Shown one piece after another: positions 27,105 to 34,652 of a stretch of DNA of 64,000 nt; positions within the stretch are counted from its first letter, which is position 1; each line of letters begins with the position of its first letter. Source of the DNA: a virus. The DNA lies in the IMG/VR virus record IMGVR_UViG_3300046804_003518, positions 124,001 to 188,000 of that record. One strand, given 5' to 3'. The notes under the pieces were generated by a model, which ran no database searches, was not told the DNA's origin, and was given only the letters and a program-made list of their open reading frames with translations. A program made the translations under genes and the position numbers.

Positions 27105-27918
27105 CCTTATTCTTTTTACCAATAGATCAGGTAGTACCGTTCTATGTGATATGATAACATACGCAAATGAAACAATGAATCTTGGTGAGGCTACCCACTC
27201 AACCATTCGTAAATACAATTACAATAAACCAGAATATAGGCAAACAGATCTTTATAAAGCCCTTACAGATGATAATCTTACATTCAAGTATCATAGTTTA
27301 GAAACTAGAGGATCTGATCATGTTGGCTTTGTCAAAGCTAAGTCAAAAAGACTTGAACTAATTAAACAAACTTCTATACCATGGACTGCTAAAGAGAACA
27401 CTGAAAAACAAACAATTGATTTTGATTTTGTGGATTACTGCATTAATAATAAAAATATTAATGTCTACATGACCCACAGAGAAAATATTGTCGATCAGTT
27501 TATATCAACTATCAACGCAAGATATAGAACAGAGATTGCAAAGTCAGGTACTTTCATTTATACGAATCAGCAGACCCAGCGTCCATATGAAACAATGGAA
27601 GTAAAATTTAGCTGGTTATATCTCTATCTCAATGTGTTTATTGACCAGCTGTTGATGTGGAGATTTTTATACGATAAGTATAAACCACATATCAAACTCG
27701 TATCATACGAGAAAGAAATCAAACCAATGAAGTTTGAAAATATTGGAATTAGTTCAAGTATTGTTGACAAATACAAAAAGGAAACGCAGTACCTAGTGCC
27801 TACACCATACAACACATCAAAGGTAATAGTTACTGATGACCACCCAAAACCAATTGTTGGTGCTTGGGAGCAATCATTATATTACGTTGAAAAATTTAAA
27901 CATCTAGTGGAGATTTAA
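27097..27918 (+). CDS. Sulfotransferase-like protein 2
   Basis: 273 residues, paralogous in layout to the preceding gene: NRSGSTVLCDMI at the N-terminus and VYMTHRENIVDQFIS as the second substrate motif. The C-terminal SYEKEI has the same position as CYEDTI in gene 1. Probably PAPS-dependent. It directly precedes an APS-kinase-like gene that could help supply PAPS. Confidence 0.65.
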   Translation: MNNLILFTNRSGSTVLCDMITYANETMNLGEATHSTIRKYNYNKPEYRQTDLYKALTDDNLTFKYHSLETRGSDHVGFVKAKSKRLELIKQTSIPWTAKENTEKQTIDFDFVDYCINNKNINVYMTHRENIVDQFISTINARYRTEIAKSGTFIYTNQQTQRPYETMEVKFSWLYLYLNVFIDQLLMWRFLYDKYKPHIKLVSYEKEIKPMKFENIGISSSIVDKYKKETQYLVPTPYNTSKVIVTDDHPKPIVGAWEQSLYYVEKFKHLVEI

Positions 27919-27919
27919 T

Positions 27920-28690
27920 ATGGCATGTACAATATTAGTAATGGGCTTACCAGGCTCTGGTAAAACCACATTTGCAGAAAAGCTGGCAGCGCTACTCGGC
28001 GATAATGTTGATTGGTATAATGCTGACAAAGTAAGACAGCTTCATAACGATTGGGACTTCTCGCCAGAAGGTAGAATGCGTCAAGCAAAAAGAATGAAGG
28101 ATCTTGCTACAGCATCTAATAAACAAGGTCGTTATGCTATTTGTGATTTTGTATGTCCAACATATGAAACCCAGTCATTGTTTGCCAGCGATATTATTAT
28201 CTGGATGGATACAATCAAAGAAGGTAGATTTGAAGATACTAATAAGATCTTCCAAAGACCACAAGAGTTCATGTTCTGGATCGATAGCTGGGACTATGAA
28301 GATGAGCTTCTTGATATTGCCTATATGATTGTAAGTGAGCATTTTGATTGGACAAAGCCAACTGTTCAGATGATGGGCCGCTATCAGCCATTCCATGATG
28401 GTCATAAGGCTTTGTTTGAAGAGGCTCTAAAGAAGACTGGTCAGGTTGCTATCTTTATCAGGAAGATGCCTGAGGACGAAAAAAATCCATTTGGTCATAG
28501 AGAAACAGAAACTTATATCTTAAAGAAGTTGTCAAACTATCTTGGTAAGTTTCAAATTGTTTGGGTACCTAACATTGTTGACATTTCCTATGGACGTGAT
28601 GTAGGATATACTATTAGTAAGATTGAATTACCCGAAGACATTCAGGCCATCTCAGCAACAAAGATCAGGAAAGAGATGGGAATTGGTTAA
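27920..28690 (+). CDS. APS-kinase-like P-loop domain fused to a nucleotidyltransferase domain
   Basis: 256 residues. Residues about 1-145: GLPGSGKTTFAEKLA (P-loop), WYNADKVRQL, DFSPEGRMRQAKRM and ICDFVCPT, the order found in adenylylsulfate kinases (CysC). Residues about 150-256: MGRYQPFHDGHKALF and ISATKIRKEM, a HxGH nucleotidyltransferase closer to NMN adenylyltransferase than to ATP sulfurylase. One base after the second sulfotransferase. It could make PAPS or another nucleotide intermediate; the substrate of the second half is uncertain. Confidence 0.75.
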   Translation: MACTILVMGLPGSGKTTFAEKLAALLGDNVDWYNADKVRQLHNDWDFSPEGRMRQAKRMKDLATASNKQGRYAICDFVCPTYETQSLFASDIIIWMDTIKEGRFEDTNKIFQRPQEFMFWIDSWDYEDELLDIAYMIVSEHFDWTKPTVQMMGRYQPFHDGHKALFEEALKKTGQVAIFIRKMPEDEKNPFGHRETETYILKKLSNYLGKFQIVWVPNIVDISYGRDVGYTISKIELPEDIQAISATKIRKEMGIG

Positions 28691-28781
28691 TAGTTTTTAA
28701 CTATTGAGGTAACAGAAACTATGCATTGAATAAACTGTTAAATTTTGATACACTTTAAATACATATATGAGGTAATACATT

Positions 28782-29084
28782 ATGAAAAAGACAGTTTTAA
28801 GTCGGCATGTAGAATGGCCAAGTAAGAATGGTAATGTTGCTATTTGTAATATGACAGATAGTCACATTAAGTTTACGATTAACAATCTTTACTTCTACGC
28901 TGAAGATAGAACAGGTTATGGTATAGATGGCATGGATACAAATGTTAGCTATACTGGTTTTACTATTCGTGAGTGGATTCACGCACTTCAGCGTGAGCAG
29001 AAACAAAGAAAAAGGGAAGTCAAAAAGGCTCGCTCAATCCAGCGAGGATTGGCTGCCAGCAAAAAAAGAAGGAGCTTTAAATGA
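28782..29084 (+). CDS. Hypothetical basic protein
   Basis: 100 residues. A globular N-terminal part and a highly basic C-terminal helix (QREQKQRKREVKKARS). The leader 28691-28781 has TTGAAT, 17 bases, TACACT as a weak promoter and a GAGGTAA site. The leader shares the 14-mer TAAACTGTTAAATT with the leader at 49713. ATGA overlap with the peroxiredoxin gene. Confidence 0.5.
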   Translation: MKKTVLSRHVEWPSKNGNVAICNMTDSHIKFTINNLYFYAEDRTGYGIDGMDTNVSYTGFTIREWIHALQREQKQRKREVKKARSIQRGLAASKKRRSFK

Positions 29085-29656
29085 AAACAGTAGGTGATAA
29101 GTTAAATCCGTTTGTAATTACGGGCGTCAAGCCTGGTGCTTTGGTACCAGAAGGTGCTTTTGAAGATATTACAGAAAAGTCTTTCGAAGGTAAGTGGAAG
29201 GTAATTGTTTACTATCCAAAGGACTTCACATTCGTTTGCCCAACAGAGATTGTGGCTTACGATAAGCTAAATAAAGACTTCGCTGATAGAGATGCAGTTC
29301 TTCTAATTGGTTCTACAGACAATGAGTTCTGTAAGCTAGCATGGAAGAATGCACATGAGGGCTTGAAGAAGACAACTTCTTGGTTCTTTGCTGACACGAA
29401 GCGTGAACCAGCTGACTATGGTGTAGAAAACCTAAGTCTTGTTTCAGACCTTGGCGTGTTCTTTAACCCAGCGGGTGCAGCTCTCAGAGCAACATTTATT
29501 GTTGATCCTGAGAACGTAATTCAGCATGTTACAGTTAACAGCTTAGCTGTTGGCCGTAATGCTGATGAAACGCTTCGCATTCTTGATGCATTGCAGACTG
29601 GTGAGCTTTGCCAGTGTAATCGTCAAGTAGGCGAGGCAACATTAAACGCGGCCTAA
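29081..29656 (+). CDS. Peroxiredoxin, AhpC type
   Basis: 191 residues. DFTFVCPTE gives the peroxidatic Cys53. The C-terminus ELCQCNR gives a CxC pair (Cys177/Cys179), the arrangement known from mycobacterial AhpC, which is reduced by AhpD. It would reduce hydrogen or organic peroxides in the cytoplasm. An AhpD homologue is four genes downstream, which supports the reductant pairing. Confidence 0.9.
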   Translation: MKTVGDKLNPFVITGVKPGALVPEGAFEDITEKSFEGKWKVIVYYPKDFTFVCPTEIVAYDKLNKDFADRDAVLLIGSTDNEFCKLAWKNAHEGLKKTTSWFFADTKREPADYGVENLSLVSDLGVFFNPAGAALRATFIVDPENVIQHVTVNSLAVGRNADETLRILDALQTGELCQCNRQVGEATLNAA

Positions 29657-29805
29657 TGGAAGCAGAAGCAAAACTTCCATTCAGAGAAGTCATTTGGCAC
29701 TTCTTGTGCTCCCAGTGTAAGCTCTGGTGGAGTTTTGCTACTGACGACAATTGGAAACCAAAGACATGGTATTGCCCACATTGTGGACATAAAAAAGAAA
29801 TATGA
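29656..29805 (+). CDS. Small zinc-ribbon protein
   Basis: 49 residues, TAATG overlap with the peroxiredoxin and ATGA overlap with the next gene. Two CxxC pairs (CSQC and CPHC) about 23 residues apart form a zinc ribbon. It may bind nucleic acid or protein. Confidence 0.65.
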   Translation: MEAEAKLPFREVIWHFLCSQCKLWWSFATDDNWKPKTWYCPHCGHKKEI

Positions 29806-30197
29806 TTGAATGTTTAATTTTAGGTGACAGTATTGCTGTGGGCACAGGGTTGTATCGTCCCGAGTGTAAGGTGTTAGTTCAACAGGGCATAACTAGTAAA
29901 GGCTGGAATATGTCTAATGTTAAGTCAACATTGGACGCAAATACTGTCATTATTAGTTTAGGTAGCAATGACTATGCTCAAATTGATTCTTTAGAAGAAC
30001 TGACTAAGTTACGGAAAAGAATTCATGCTGAAAAGGTATATTGGATTATGCCTGCTATCAAACCTGTTGTACAAGACATTATTGAAAACATTGCTCACGA
30101 AAACGGTGATTGGATAATCCAAATACCATATCTTTCTAATGACGGTGTGCATCCAACGATGCAAGGTTATAGGAAAATAGCAGAAATTACAAAATGA
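29802..30197 (+). CDS. SGNH/GDSL hydrolase-like protein
   Basis: 131 residues. GDSIAVG (nucleophile Ser), LGSNDY (Asn) and DGVHPT (catalytic Asp/His) are in the correct order, so all blocks of a minimal SGNH esterase/lipase fold are present. Substrate unknown: acyl or acetyl groups on glycans or lipids are typical. ATGA overlaps on both sides. Confidence 0.75.
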   Translation: MIECLILGDSIAVGTGLYRPECKVLVQQGITSKGWNMSNVKSTLDANTVIISLGSNDYAQIDSLEELTKLRKRIHAEKVYWIMPAIKPVVQDIIENIAHENGDWIIQIPYLSNDGVHPTMQGYRKIAEITK

Positions 30198-30301
30198 AGA
30201 ACGGTCTCGAGTTTATAAAAGAGTGGGGTTTACTTTTTGTTCCTTTTATAGTTCTAGGCATATTTTGGTTGTTTATACATTATACAAACTTACTTTACTA
30301 G
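30194..30301 (+). CDS. Very small membrane protein
   Basis: 35 residues with one hydrophobic segment (about 11-30), ATGA overlap with the preceding gene and a stop just before the next ribosome site. Short but tightly packed, so likely translated. Confidence 0.5.
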   Translation: MKNGLEFIKEWGLLFVPFIVLGIFWLFIHYTNLLY

Positions 30302-30312
30302 AGGAAACACAA

Positions 30313-30561
30313 ATGAAGAAATTAATTCTCGCTCTTGCTCTCGCATCAACACCAGCATTGGCAGTTGACCGAGTCGCACAATATGACTTTGACAAGGATG
30401 GCAAAGTTTCTTTTGAAGAAGTTGGCCGTGTTTGCAACATTTCAAAGTCACTCTTTGAAAAAGCAGATAAGAACGGTGATGGCTTTTTAAGCAATGCAGA
30501 AATGAGTATAGCAAGACGTTACATTTTTGATCGTTGCAGGAATACAACAAAGGCTGCTTAA
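30313..30561 (+). CDS. Secreted EF-hand protein
   Basis: 82 residues from ATG at 30313 with GAGGAAA. Signal peptide MKKLILALALASTPALA. Two EF-hand loops: DFDKDGKVSFEE and DKNGDGFLSNAE, each with Asp at positions 1, 3, 5 and Glu at 12. It should bind calcium in the periplasm. Rare in phages; function unknown. Confidence 0.8.
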   Translation: MKKLILALALASTPALAVDRVAQYDFDKDGKVSFEEVGRVCNISKSLFEKADKNGDGFLSNAEMSIARRYIFDRCRNTTKAA

Positions 30562-30562
30562 T

Positions 30563-31072
30563 ATGAACCTAGTTGATGAAATAAAGAAATCTATTGCAAG
30601 CTACGCAAAGGATGCAAGTCTTAATCTAGATAACGTCATCAACCGTAGTACACTTGATGAGGTCACTGTCAAGGGAGTGGCTTTGGCCTCAGCTTTTGCT
30701 GCCGGTAACATGGATCTTGTTAATATTATTAAGCCATATCTACTAGAAGAGGATCGCCAAGCTGCTCTAACAGCTGCTTCTCTCATGGCTATGAATAATG
30801 TTTGGTATCCATACGTTGAGATGACTGGGGACTCAGCACTAAGGGGTCTACCAGCTCAGCTTCGTATGAATGCGTATGCTAATCATGGTGGCACAACAAA
30901 GGCTAAGTTTGAATCTTATGCCCTCGCTGCTTCCATTGTTGGTAAGTGTCACTTCTGCGTAAAGTCACATTATGACACATTGCAAAAGGAAGGGTTGACC
31001 GTTGAACAACTTCGTGATATTGGTCGCATTGCAGCAGTTGTTACTGCTGTTGCTAGGGCTATGACTGCATAA
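30563..31072 (+). CDS. AhpD-like alkylhydroperoxidase
   Basis: 169 residues. GKCHFCVKSH gives the CxxC redox pair Cys129/Cys132 and His136, with Glu117 upstream, matching the Glu118/Cys130/Cys133/His137 set of mycobacterial AhpD with an offset of one; the proton-relay His between the cysteines is shifted by one residue. It should recycle AhpC using lipoyl-type electrons. It starts two bases after the EF-hand gene. Confidence 0.85.
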   Translation: MNLVDEIKKSIASYAKDASLNLDNVINRSTLDEVTVKGVALASAFAAGNMDLVNIIKPYLLEEDRQAALTAASLMAMNNVWYPYVEMTGDSALRGLPAQLRMNAYANHGGTTKAKFESYALAASIVGKCHFCVKSHYDTLQKEGLTVEQLRDIGRIAAVVTAVARAMTA

Positions 31073-31081
31073 TTCACGCTG

Positions 31082-31110
31082 TTGACTTGACCATTTGAAT
31101 ACTGTATAAT
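31082..31110 (+). promoter_or_regulatory. Sigma70-like promoter before the small gene and tmRNA
   Basis: TTGACT (31082-31087), 17 bases, TATAAT (31105-31110), followed by CATAAATA, close to the late octamer. It probably drives the 54-residue gene and the tmRNA locus behind it. Confidence 0.75.
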
Positions 31111-31142
31111 CATAAATATTTGGTAATGTAGAGGTTGAACAA

Positions 31143-31307
31143 ATGGATCTTCCGATCACTTTAGATGAACTTAGAACAGTTGTTGTTGCACTTCAAGCTG
31201 CTAACCAACAGGAACTCGCAGACAGGCTCAAGCTCGTCTGCCTCTTGGTTGAAGAAGGAAAGCCATACAAGAAGATCTTGAGAGAAGAGTATGGAATGGT
31301 TGCCTGA
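31143..31307 (+). CDS. Small hypothetical protein before the tmRNA
   Basis: 54 residues (MDLPITLDELRTVVVAL..., ending GMVA). Helical and amphipathic with a GAGG site upstream. It lies between the promoter and the tmRNA acceptor piece. No known domain. Confidence 0.5.
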   Translation: MDLPITLDELRTVVVALQAANQQELADRLKLVCLLVEEGKPYKKILREEYGMVA

Positions 31308-31349
31308 TTGGTACTGGCTTCTTGGTATTAGTATTTGGTGCAACTACAT

Positions 31350-31683
31350 TTATAGGTTCATTAAAAATTAATGGTAGTAAACTGACGACTAAAGGTGTTC
31401 TGGACGGGGTTTCAATACCCCCATCTCCACCAAATTTAACGTGTGTGTCACACTTTACCAGAGTTGACGACTCTGGCACGGACTACGGGGATGACAGGTT
31501 TCGACAGGGCAAGTAATAAACCGACGGCTACCAGTGAGGCGACTGACTTAATCAGCGCAAACAAAGTAAACGCAAACGATGATGTTTACAACATGGCTCT
31601 AGCTGCCTAAGGCACTAGATTACCAGAGTTGACCGCTTGGTAACAGAAAGGTCGGAGGCGGCAGCTTTCGCTGCCGCCTTTTT
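31350..31683 (+). ncRNA. ssrA: Two-piece permuted tmRNA (acceptor piece, spacer, coding piece)
   Basis: The acceptor piece ends at 31432 with T-arm-like sequence (GGGG, TTCAAT, CCCC), CATCTCC, A and CCA. The coding piece begins at 31487 with GGGGATG, which pairs with CATCTCC over 7 bp including G3:U70, the alanine identity pair. GGTAGT (31373-31378) pairs with GCTACC (31527-31532) as part of helix P2. The tag frame (31572-31610) reads ANDDVYNMALAA then TAA. The 54-base spacer 31433-31486, with a CCAGAGT/ACTCTGG hairpin, would be removed. The 3' piece thus precedes the 5' piece, as in alphaproteobacterial permuted tmRNA. The 5' boundary of the acceptor piece is approximate. Confidence 0.9.
31657..31683 (+). 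terminator. Intrinsic terminator of the tmRNA
   Basis: GGCGGCAG / CTGCCGCC 8-bp stem with loop CTTTCG followed by five T. Confidence 0.85.
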
Positions 31684-31712
31684 CTTCCAACTGCATAAAT
31701 GGAGGTAACAAC

Positions 31713-32339
31713 ATGAAAGCAGTAGAAATATTTAATCGCATTGAAGCATACTTTGATAGAAACCATAATCTGTTCATTAAGTTTGGTGGTCTTTTTGCAG
31801 CATTGTTCTTTTTCTTATATGTGCCATTTGCAATGCACTTTCAAACAATGCATAGACTCGAAGCTGAGCAGGAACGAAATGTTTATCTGCTATCCCAAAT
31901 GGAGGATATGAACCATCGCATGGAGTTCCTTGAGCTTTCTTTTGACAAGAAGCAAAAGGTTATGCGAGAGGTTGAATGTCTTGCCAAAAACATTTATTAT
32001 GAAGCTGGTTCAGAGCCTCGTAATGGTAAACTTGCAGTTGCTCAAGTAACAATGAATAGAGTTAAGAGTAACGAATTCCCAAGATCTGTTTGCGGTGTTG
32101 TTTACCAAAAATCAAAGGGCGTTTGCCAATTCTCTTGGGTGTGTGAAAAAGACCTCCATCCTCGTTATGGTAAAGAGTGGAAGGAATCCTTGAAGATTGC
32201 TGAAAGTATCTTGATTAACAAGAAGTCGTATAACGTCGTTGGTACTGCAAAATATTTCCACGCAACCTATGTTGACCCAGCTTGGTCAAATACAAAGAAC
32301 ATGGTTGCACAAATTGGTAACCACATCTTCTATCACTAG
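31713..32339 (+). CDS. Membrane-anchored SleB-type cell wall hydrolase
   Basis: 208 residues. One N-terminal membrane segment (about 22-42), a short coiled coil, and a C-terminal Hydrolase_2/SleB domain (about 88-208): CLAKNIYYEAGSEPRNGK with the catalytic Glu, AVAQVTMNRV, CQFSW, and HATYVDPAW. It would cut peptidoglycan from the periplasmic face of the inner membrane. With the endolysin at 9067 it is a second lytic enzyme; it might act in DNA entry or controlled wall opening instead. Confidence 0.8.
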   Translation: MKAVEIFNRIEAYFDRNHNLFIKFGGLFAALFFFLYVPFAMHFQTMHRLEAEQERNVYLLSQMEDMNHRMEFLELSFDKKQKVMREVECLAKNIYYEAGSEPRNGKLAVAQVTMNRVKSNEFPRSVCGVVYQKSKGVCQFSWVCEKDLHPRYGKEWKESLKIAESILINKKSYNVVGTAKYFHATYVDPAWSNTKNMVAQIGNHIFYH

Positions 32340-32397
32340 TTGTCTTTCTATTGTTATCATGTGATACTACTACTGTAGTTTTGTTATGAGGTGACTT

Positions 32398-32595
32398 ATG
32401 TCCGAAGGTGATTTTGAAGTGATGCCGCGAGGCACAATGGAAGAAATTAAGGCTCTAAGAGCTTTTGCTAAGTCTATCATTGATCTAGATGGTAAGTATG
32501 GAATCAATACTCCTCAAGTTCTTAGAGAGGAGATTCATAAGATCCATACGTTCTATGTTAGCCACGTTGAACGGTATCCCTCCAATGGACTCTGA
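32398..32595 (+). CDS. Small hypothetical protein
   Basis: 65 residues, GAGGTGA site. Helical and soluble, no motif recognised. Upstream (32340-32397) there is a possible weak promoter and a small ACTAC/GTAGT hairpin. Overlaps the next gene by 8 bases. Confidence 0.45.
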   Translation: MSEGDFEVMPRGTMEEIKALRAFAKSIIDLDGKYGINTPQVLREEIHKIHTFYVSHVERYPSNGL

Positions 32596-32836
32596 TGAAT
32601 CTATCCTCTATGTGTTAGAGCACGATATCGCCGACACTGCTAACTTGTTAGATGCTGGCCACGATGTTAATGTAATCTGTGCAGCCAAGCTTCGGAACGT
32701 CTTAATGATCTATAAGACAACTTTGTCAGATAGTGATTTCAAAAACATGATGGAATATGTTATGTCAGCCCTTGATGATGTTCCTAATCTCAAGGACTAT
32801 GCTAAACAGATCAATTCTAAATTGGGAATGCACTAA
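32588..32836 (+). CDS. Small hypothetical protein
   Basis: 82 residues from ATG at 32588 (MDSDESILYVLEHD). All-helical. It overlaps upstream by 8 bases and the PurA homologue by one (TAATG), so it is part of the same translation unit. Confidence 0.45.
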   Translation, partial: DSDESILYVLEHDIADTANLLDAGHDVNVICAAKLRNVLMIYKTTLSDSDFKNMMEYVMSALDDVPNLKDYAKQINSKLGMH

Positions 32837-33825
32837 TGGTTAATTTTTGTGATGCCGTAGTAGACCTCCAGTCAGGTGATACTGGGAAAGGTAAGGTTAC
32901 TCATTCTTTACTAAGTAGTGGAGAGTACGACCTAGTTCTCCGATATAATGGTGGCTCGAATGCTGGACATACTATCTACCACAATGGTGAGAAGATTGTC
33001 ACACATCAAGTGCCAGCTGGAGTTCTCTACGGCATCCGATCTTTGATTGGTCTTGGTTGTGTTGTTAATGTTAGAAAGCTCGAGGATGAGATTCGATACC
33101 TTAACGACAAAGGCTTTAAGACGGATGGTTTGTTATATGTTGACAAGAGAGCTCATGTTGTTATGCAAGAGCATCTTGATGAAGATAATAATGATACAGC
33201 GATTGGCACAACTAAGCAAGGAATAGGCCCAGCCTATAGAGACAAATATGAGCGAACTGGTACTCGGATTGGTGATATGTGCTCTGGCAATTTCTACTTT
33301 AATATCATTGACAGTCTGGATATTCTTTCTGGCGCTAATGTACTCGCTGAAGGTGCTCAGGGTTTTAGTTTGGATATTGATTGGGGCGACTATCCTTACG
33401 TTACTAGCTCCCATTGTACTATTGGTTCTGTTATTTTAAACGGCGTATCACCAAGAAAGATTAAAAAGGTCTATGGTGTCGCAAAGGCGTATGAGACTTA
33501 TGTTGGAACAAAAGACTTCGGAATGGATTGTGGAGAGCTCGAAAGGATCCAGGAGCTTGGGCAAGAATTTGGAGCAACCACTGGTCGTCCTAGAAAGTGT
33601 AATTGGATTAATCTTGATAACCTTGCTTATGCTGCAAGAGTTAATGATATTAGCCACTTGATTGTTAATAAAATTGATATTTTAGATCAAGTTAATGTAT
33701 ACAAATATATTAGGCAAAACAAAAAATATGATGCAGGCAGTCGTCTTGGATTAATCGATGCGATCGTCAATGCATTACCAAATAATGTTAGAGTAGTGTT
33801 TTCAGATACGCCACATTCGATATAA
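32836..33825 (+). CDS. Adenylosuccinate synthetase homologue (PurA/PurZ family)
   Basis: 329 residues against about 430 in bacteria. Family motifs: SGDTGKGK (usual WGDEGKGK), RYNGGSNAGHT with catalytic His45, TTKQGIGPAY, AEGAQGFSLDIDWGDYPYVTSS and FGATTGRPRKCNW (aspartate-binding loop), and NKIDIL. The catalytic Asp13 of E. coli PurA is kept (Asp15 here), whereas PurZ of Z-genome phages is described as replacing it; Glu14 is replaced by Thr. Missing length lies in the middle and at the C-terminus. It makes adenylosuccinate or an analogue from a purine nucleotide, Asp and GTP/ATP. Confidence 0.85.
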   Translation: MVNFCDAVVDLQSGDTGKGKVTHSLLSSGEYDLVLRYNGGSNAGHTIYHNGEKIVTHQVPAGVLYGIRSLIGLGCVVNVRKLEDEIRYLNDKGFKTDGLLYVDKRAHVVMQEHLDEDNNDTAIGTTKQGIGPAYRDKYERTGTRIGDMCSGNFYFNIIDSLDILSGANVLAEGAQGFSLDIDWGDYPYVTSSHCTIGSVILNGVSPRKIKKVYGVAKAYETYVGTKDFGMDCGELERIQELGQEFGATTGRPRKCNWINLDNLAYAARVNDISHLIVNKIDILDQVNVYKYIRQNKKYDAGSRLGLIDAIVNALPNNVRVVFSDTPHSI

Positions 33826-33828
33826 ATA
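33821..33828 (+). promoter_or_regulatory. T4-type late promoter TATAAATA
   Basis: Exact octamer overlapping the stop of the PurA homologue, 24 bases before the secreted protein gene at 33853 with an AGGAG site. Confidence 0.7.
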
Positions 33829-33852
33829 TCTCTGCTATTGCAGGAGATAGAA

Positions 33853-34074
33853 ATGGAAAGTTTAGTGTTAGTTGTGCTATACATTTTAGCCTCGGGTGAT
33901 GCTAAAGAATATACTAACTTTCGCTATAGTAAAGAATGGGAATCTTACAAAAGAGAATGTGAAAAGGAAATACCAAAATACTATTCCAACATGCAAAGTC
34001 CTAGATATCGTGATATGCAGAAGAACAAGTGTGCTCGCAACAAGTCCCGCAAATATCAGGAAACTCAAATATGA
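33853..34074 (+). CDS. Small secreted or membrane-anchored protein
   Basis: 73 residues from ATG at 33853; a TTG at 33838 is less likely. The hydrophobic N-terminus (MESLVLVVLYILASG) may be a signal peptide. The rest is highly charged with two Cys. Late promoter upstream; ATGA overlap with the next secreted protein. Confidence 0.5.
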   Translation: MESLVLVVLYILASGDAKEYTNFRYSKEWESYKRECEKEIPKYYSNMQSPRYRDMQKNKCARNKSRKYQETQI

Positions 34075-34478
34075 AAAAGTTAGCCCTTTTATGTCTATTA
34101 GTTTTAACCCCTATGGCTTATGCTGACCAGGAAGATGAAAAAATTCTTGGTGCTATTGCTGGAGGTTACCTTGGGTCCACTATCGGAGGCGGTGACGGCA
34201 AAAAGGCAGCAACAGTATTAGGAGCAATCATAGGATATAGAGTTGGTCCCCAGGTATTGGGTAGCAATCAAGGATACACTTACGGATACCAGGATAGACG
34301 ATGGAGACAGCCAAGATATAGACAAGCAGACATATACAAAATTTGTGACCATAGAAACCCATATACAAGGGATTCGAGATTATATTGGTCATACAATAGG
34401 GGATGTGTTCAGCGTCTAAGCGATGAAATGAGAGAACTGGAGCAACAAGCATATGAACAGGGTTACCAAGGACAATGA
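34071..34478 (+). CDS. Secreted glycine-zipper protein
   Basis: 135 residues from ATG at 34071. Signal peptide MKKLALLCLLVLTPMAYA. Then a glycine-zipper 2TM segment: GAIAGGYLGSTIGGG ... TVLGAIIGYRVG, as in Rickettsia 17-kDa antigen-like envelope proteins. The C-terminal half has Arg/Tyr-rich sequence and two Cys. Likely in the outer membrane or periplasm of the infected cell. Confidence 0.7.
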   Translation: MKKLALLCLLVLTPMAYADQEDEKILGAIAGGYLGSTIGGGDGKKAATVLGAIIGYRVGPQVLGSNQGYTYGYQDRRWRQPRYRQADIYKICDHRNPYTRDSRLYWSYNRGCVQRLSDEMRELEQQAYEQGYQGQ

Positions 34479-34641
34479 TGTTGAACTGTACGCCAAACTT
34501 ATTCAGAAACTCGATGTCCCAGCTGATAGAAAAGCAGCGACACCACTGAATGCAAGATGGTTCATAAGAACAGGGTACGTTCAAAACAGAAACAATCCAA
34601 TGGCGGATCAAGTATTGGATCTAGCCAGAAAGCTCGCCTAG
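34453..34641 (+). CDS. Small hypothetical protein
   Basis: 62 residues, overlapping the glycine-zipper gene by 26 bases. Basic, helical, no motif recognised. Confidence 0.4.
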   Translation: MNRVTKDNDVELYAKLIQKLDVPADRKAATPLNARWFIRTGYVQNRNNPMADQVLDLARKLA

Positions 34642-34652
34642 GGAGTAATATC

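Noticed and set aside
32836-33825. A definite Z-genome (PurZ) call
   Set aside because: The catalytic Asp of PurA is retained and no DatZ or Z-type polymerase is in the window; only the family call is supported.
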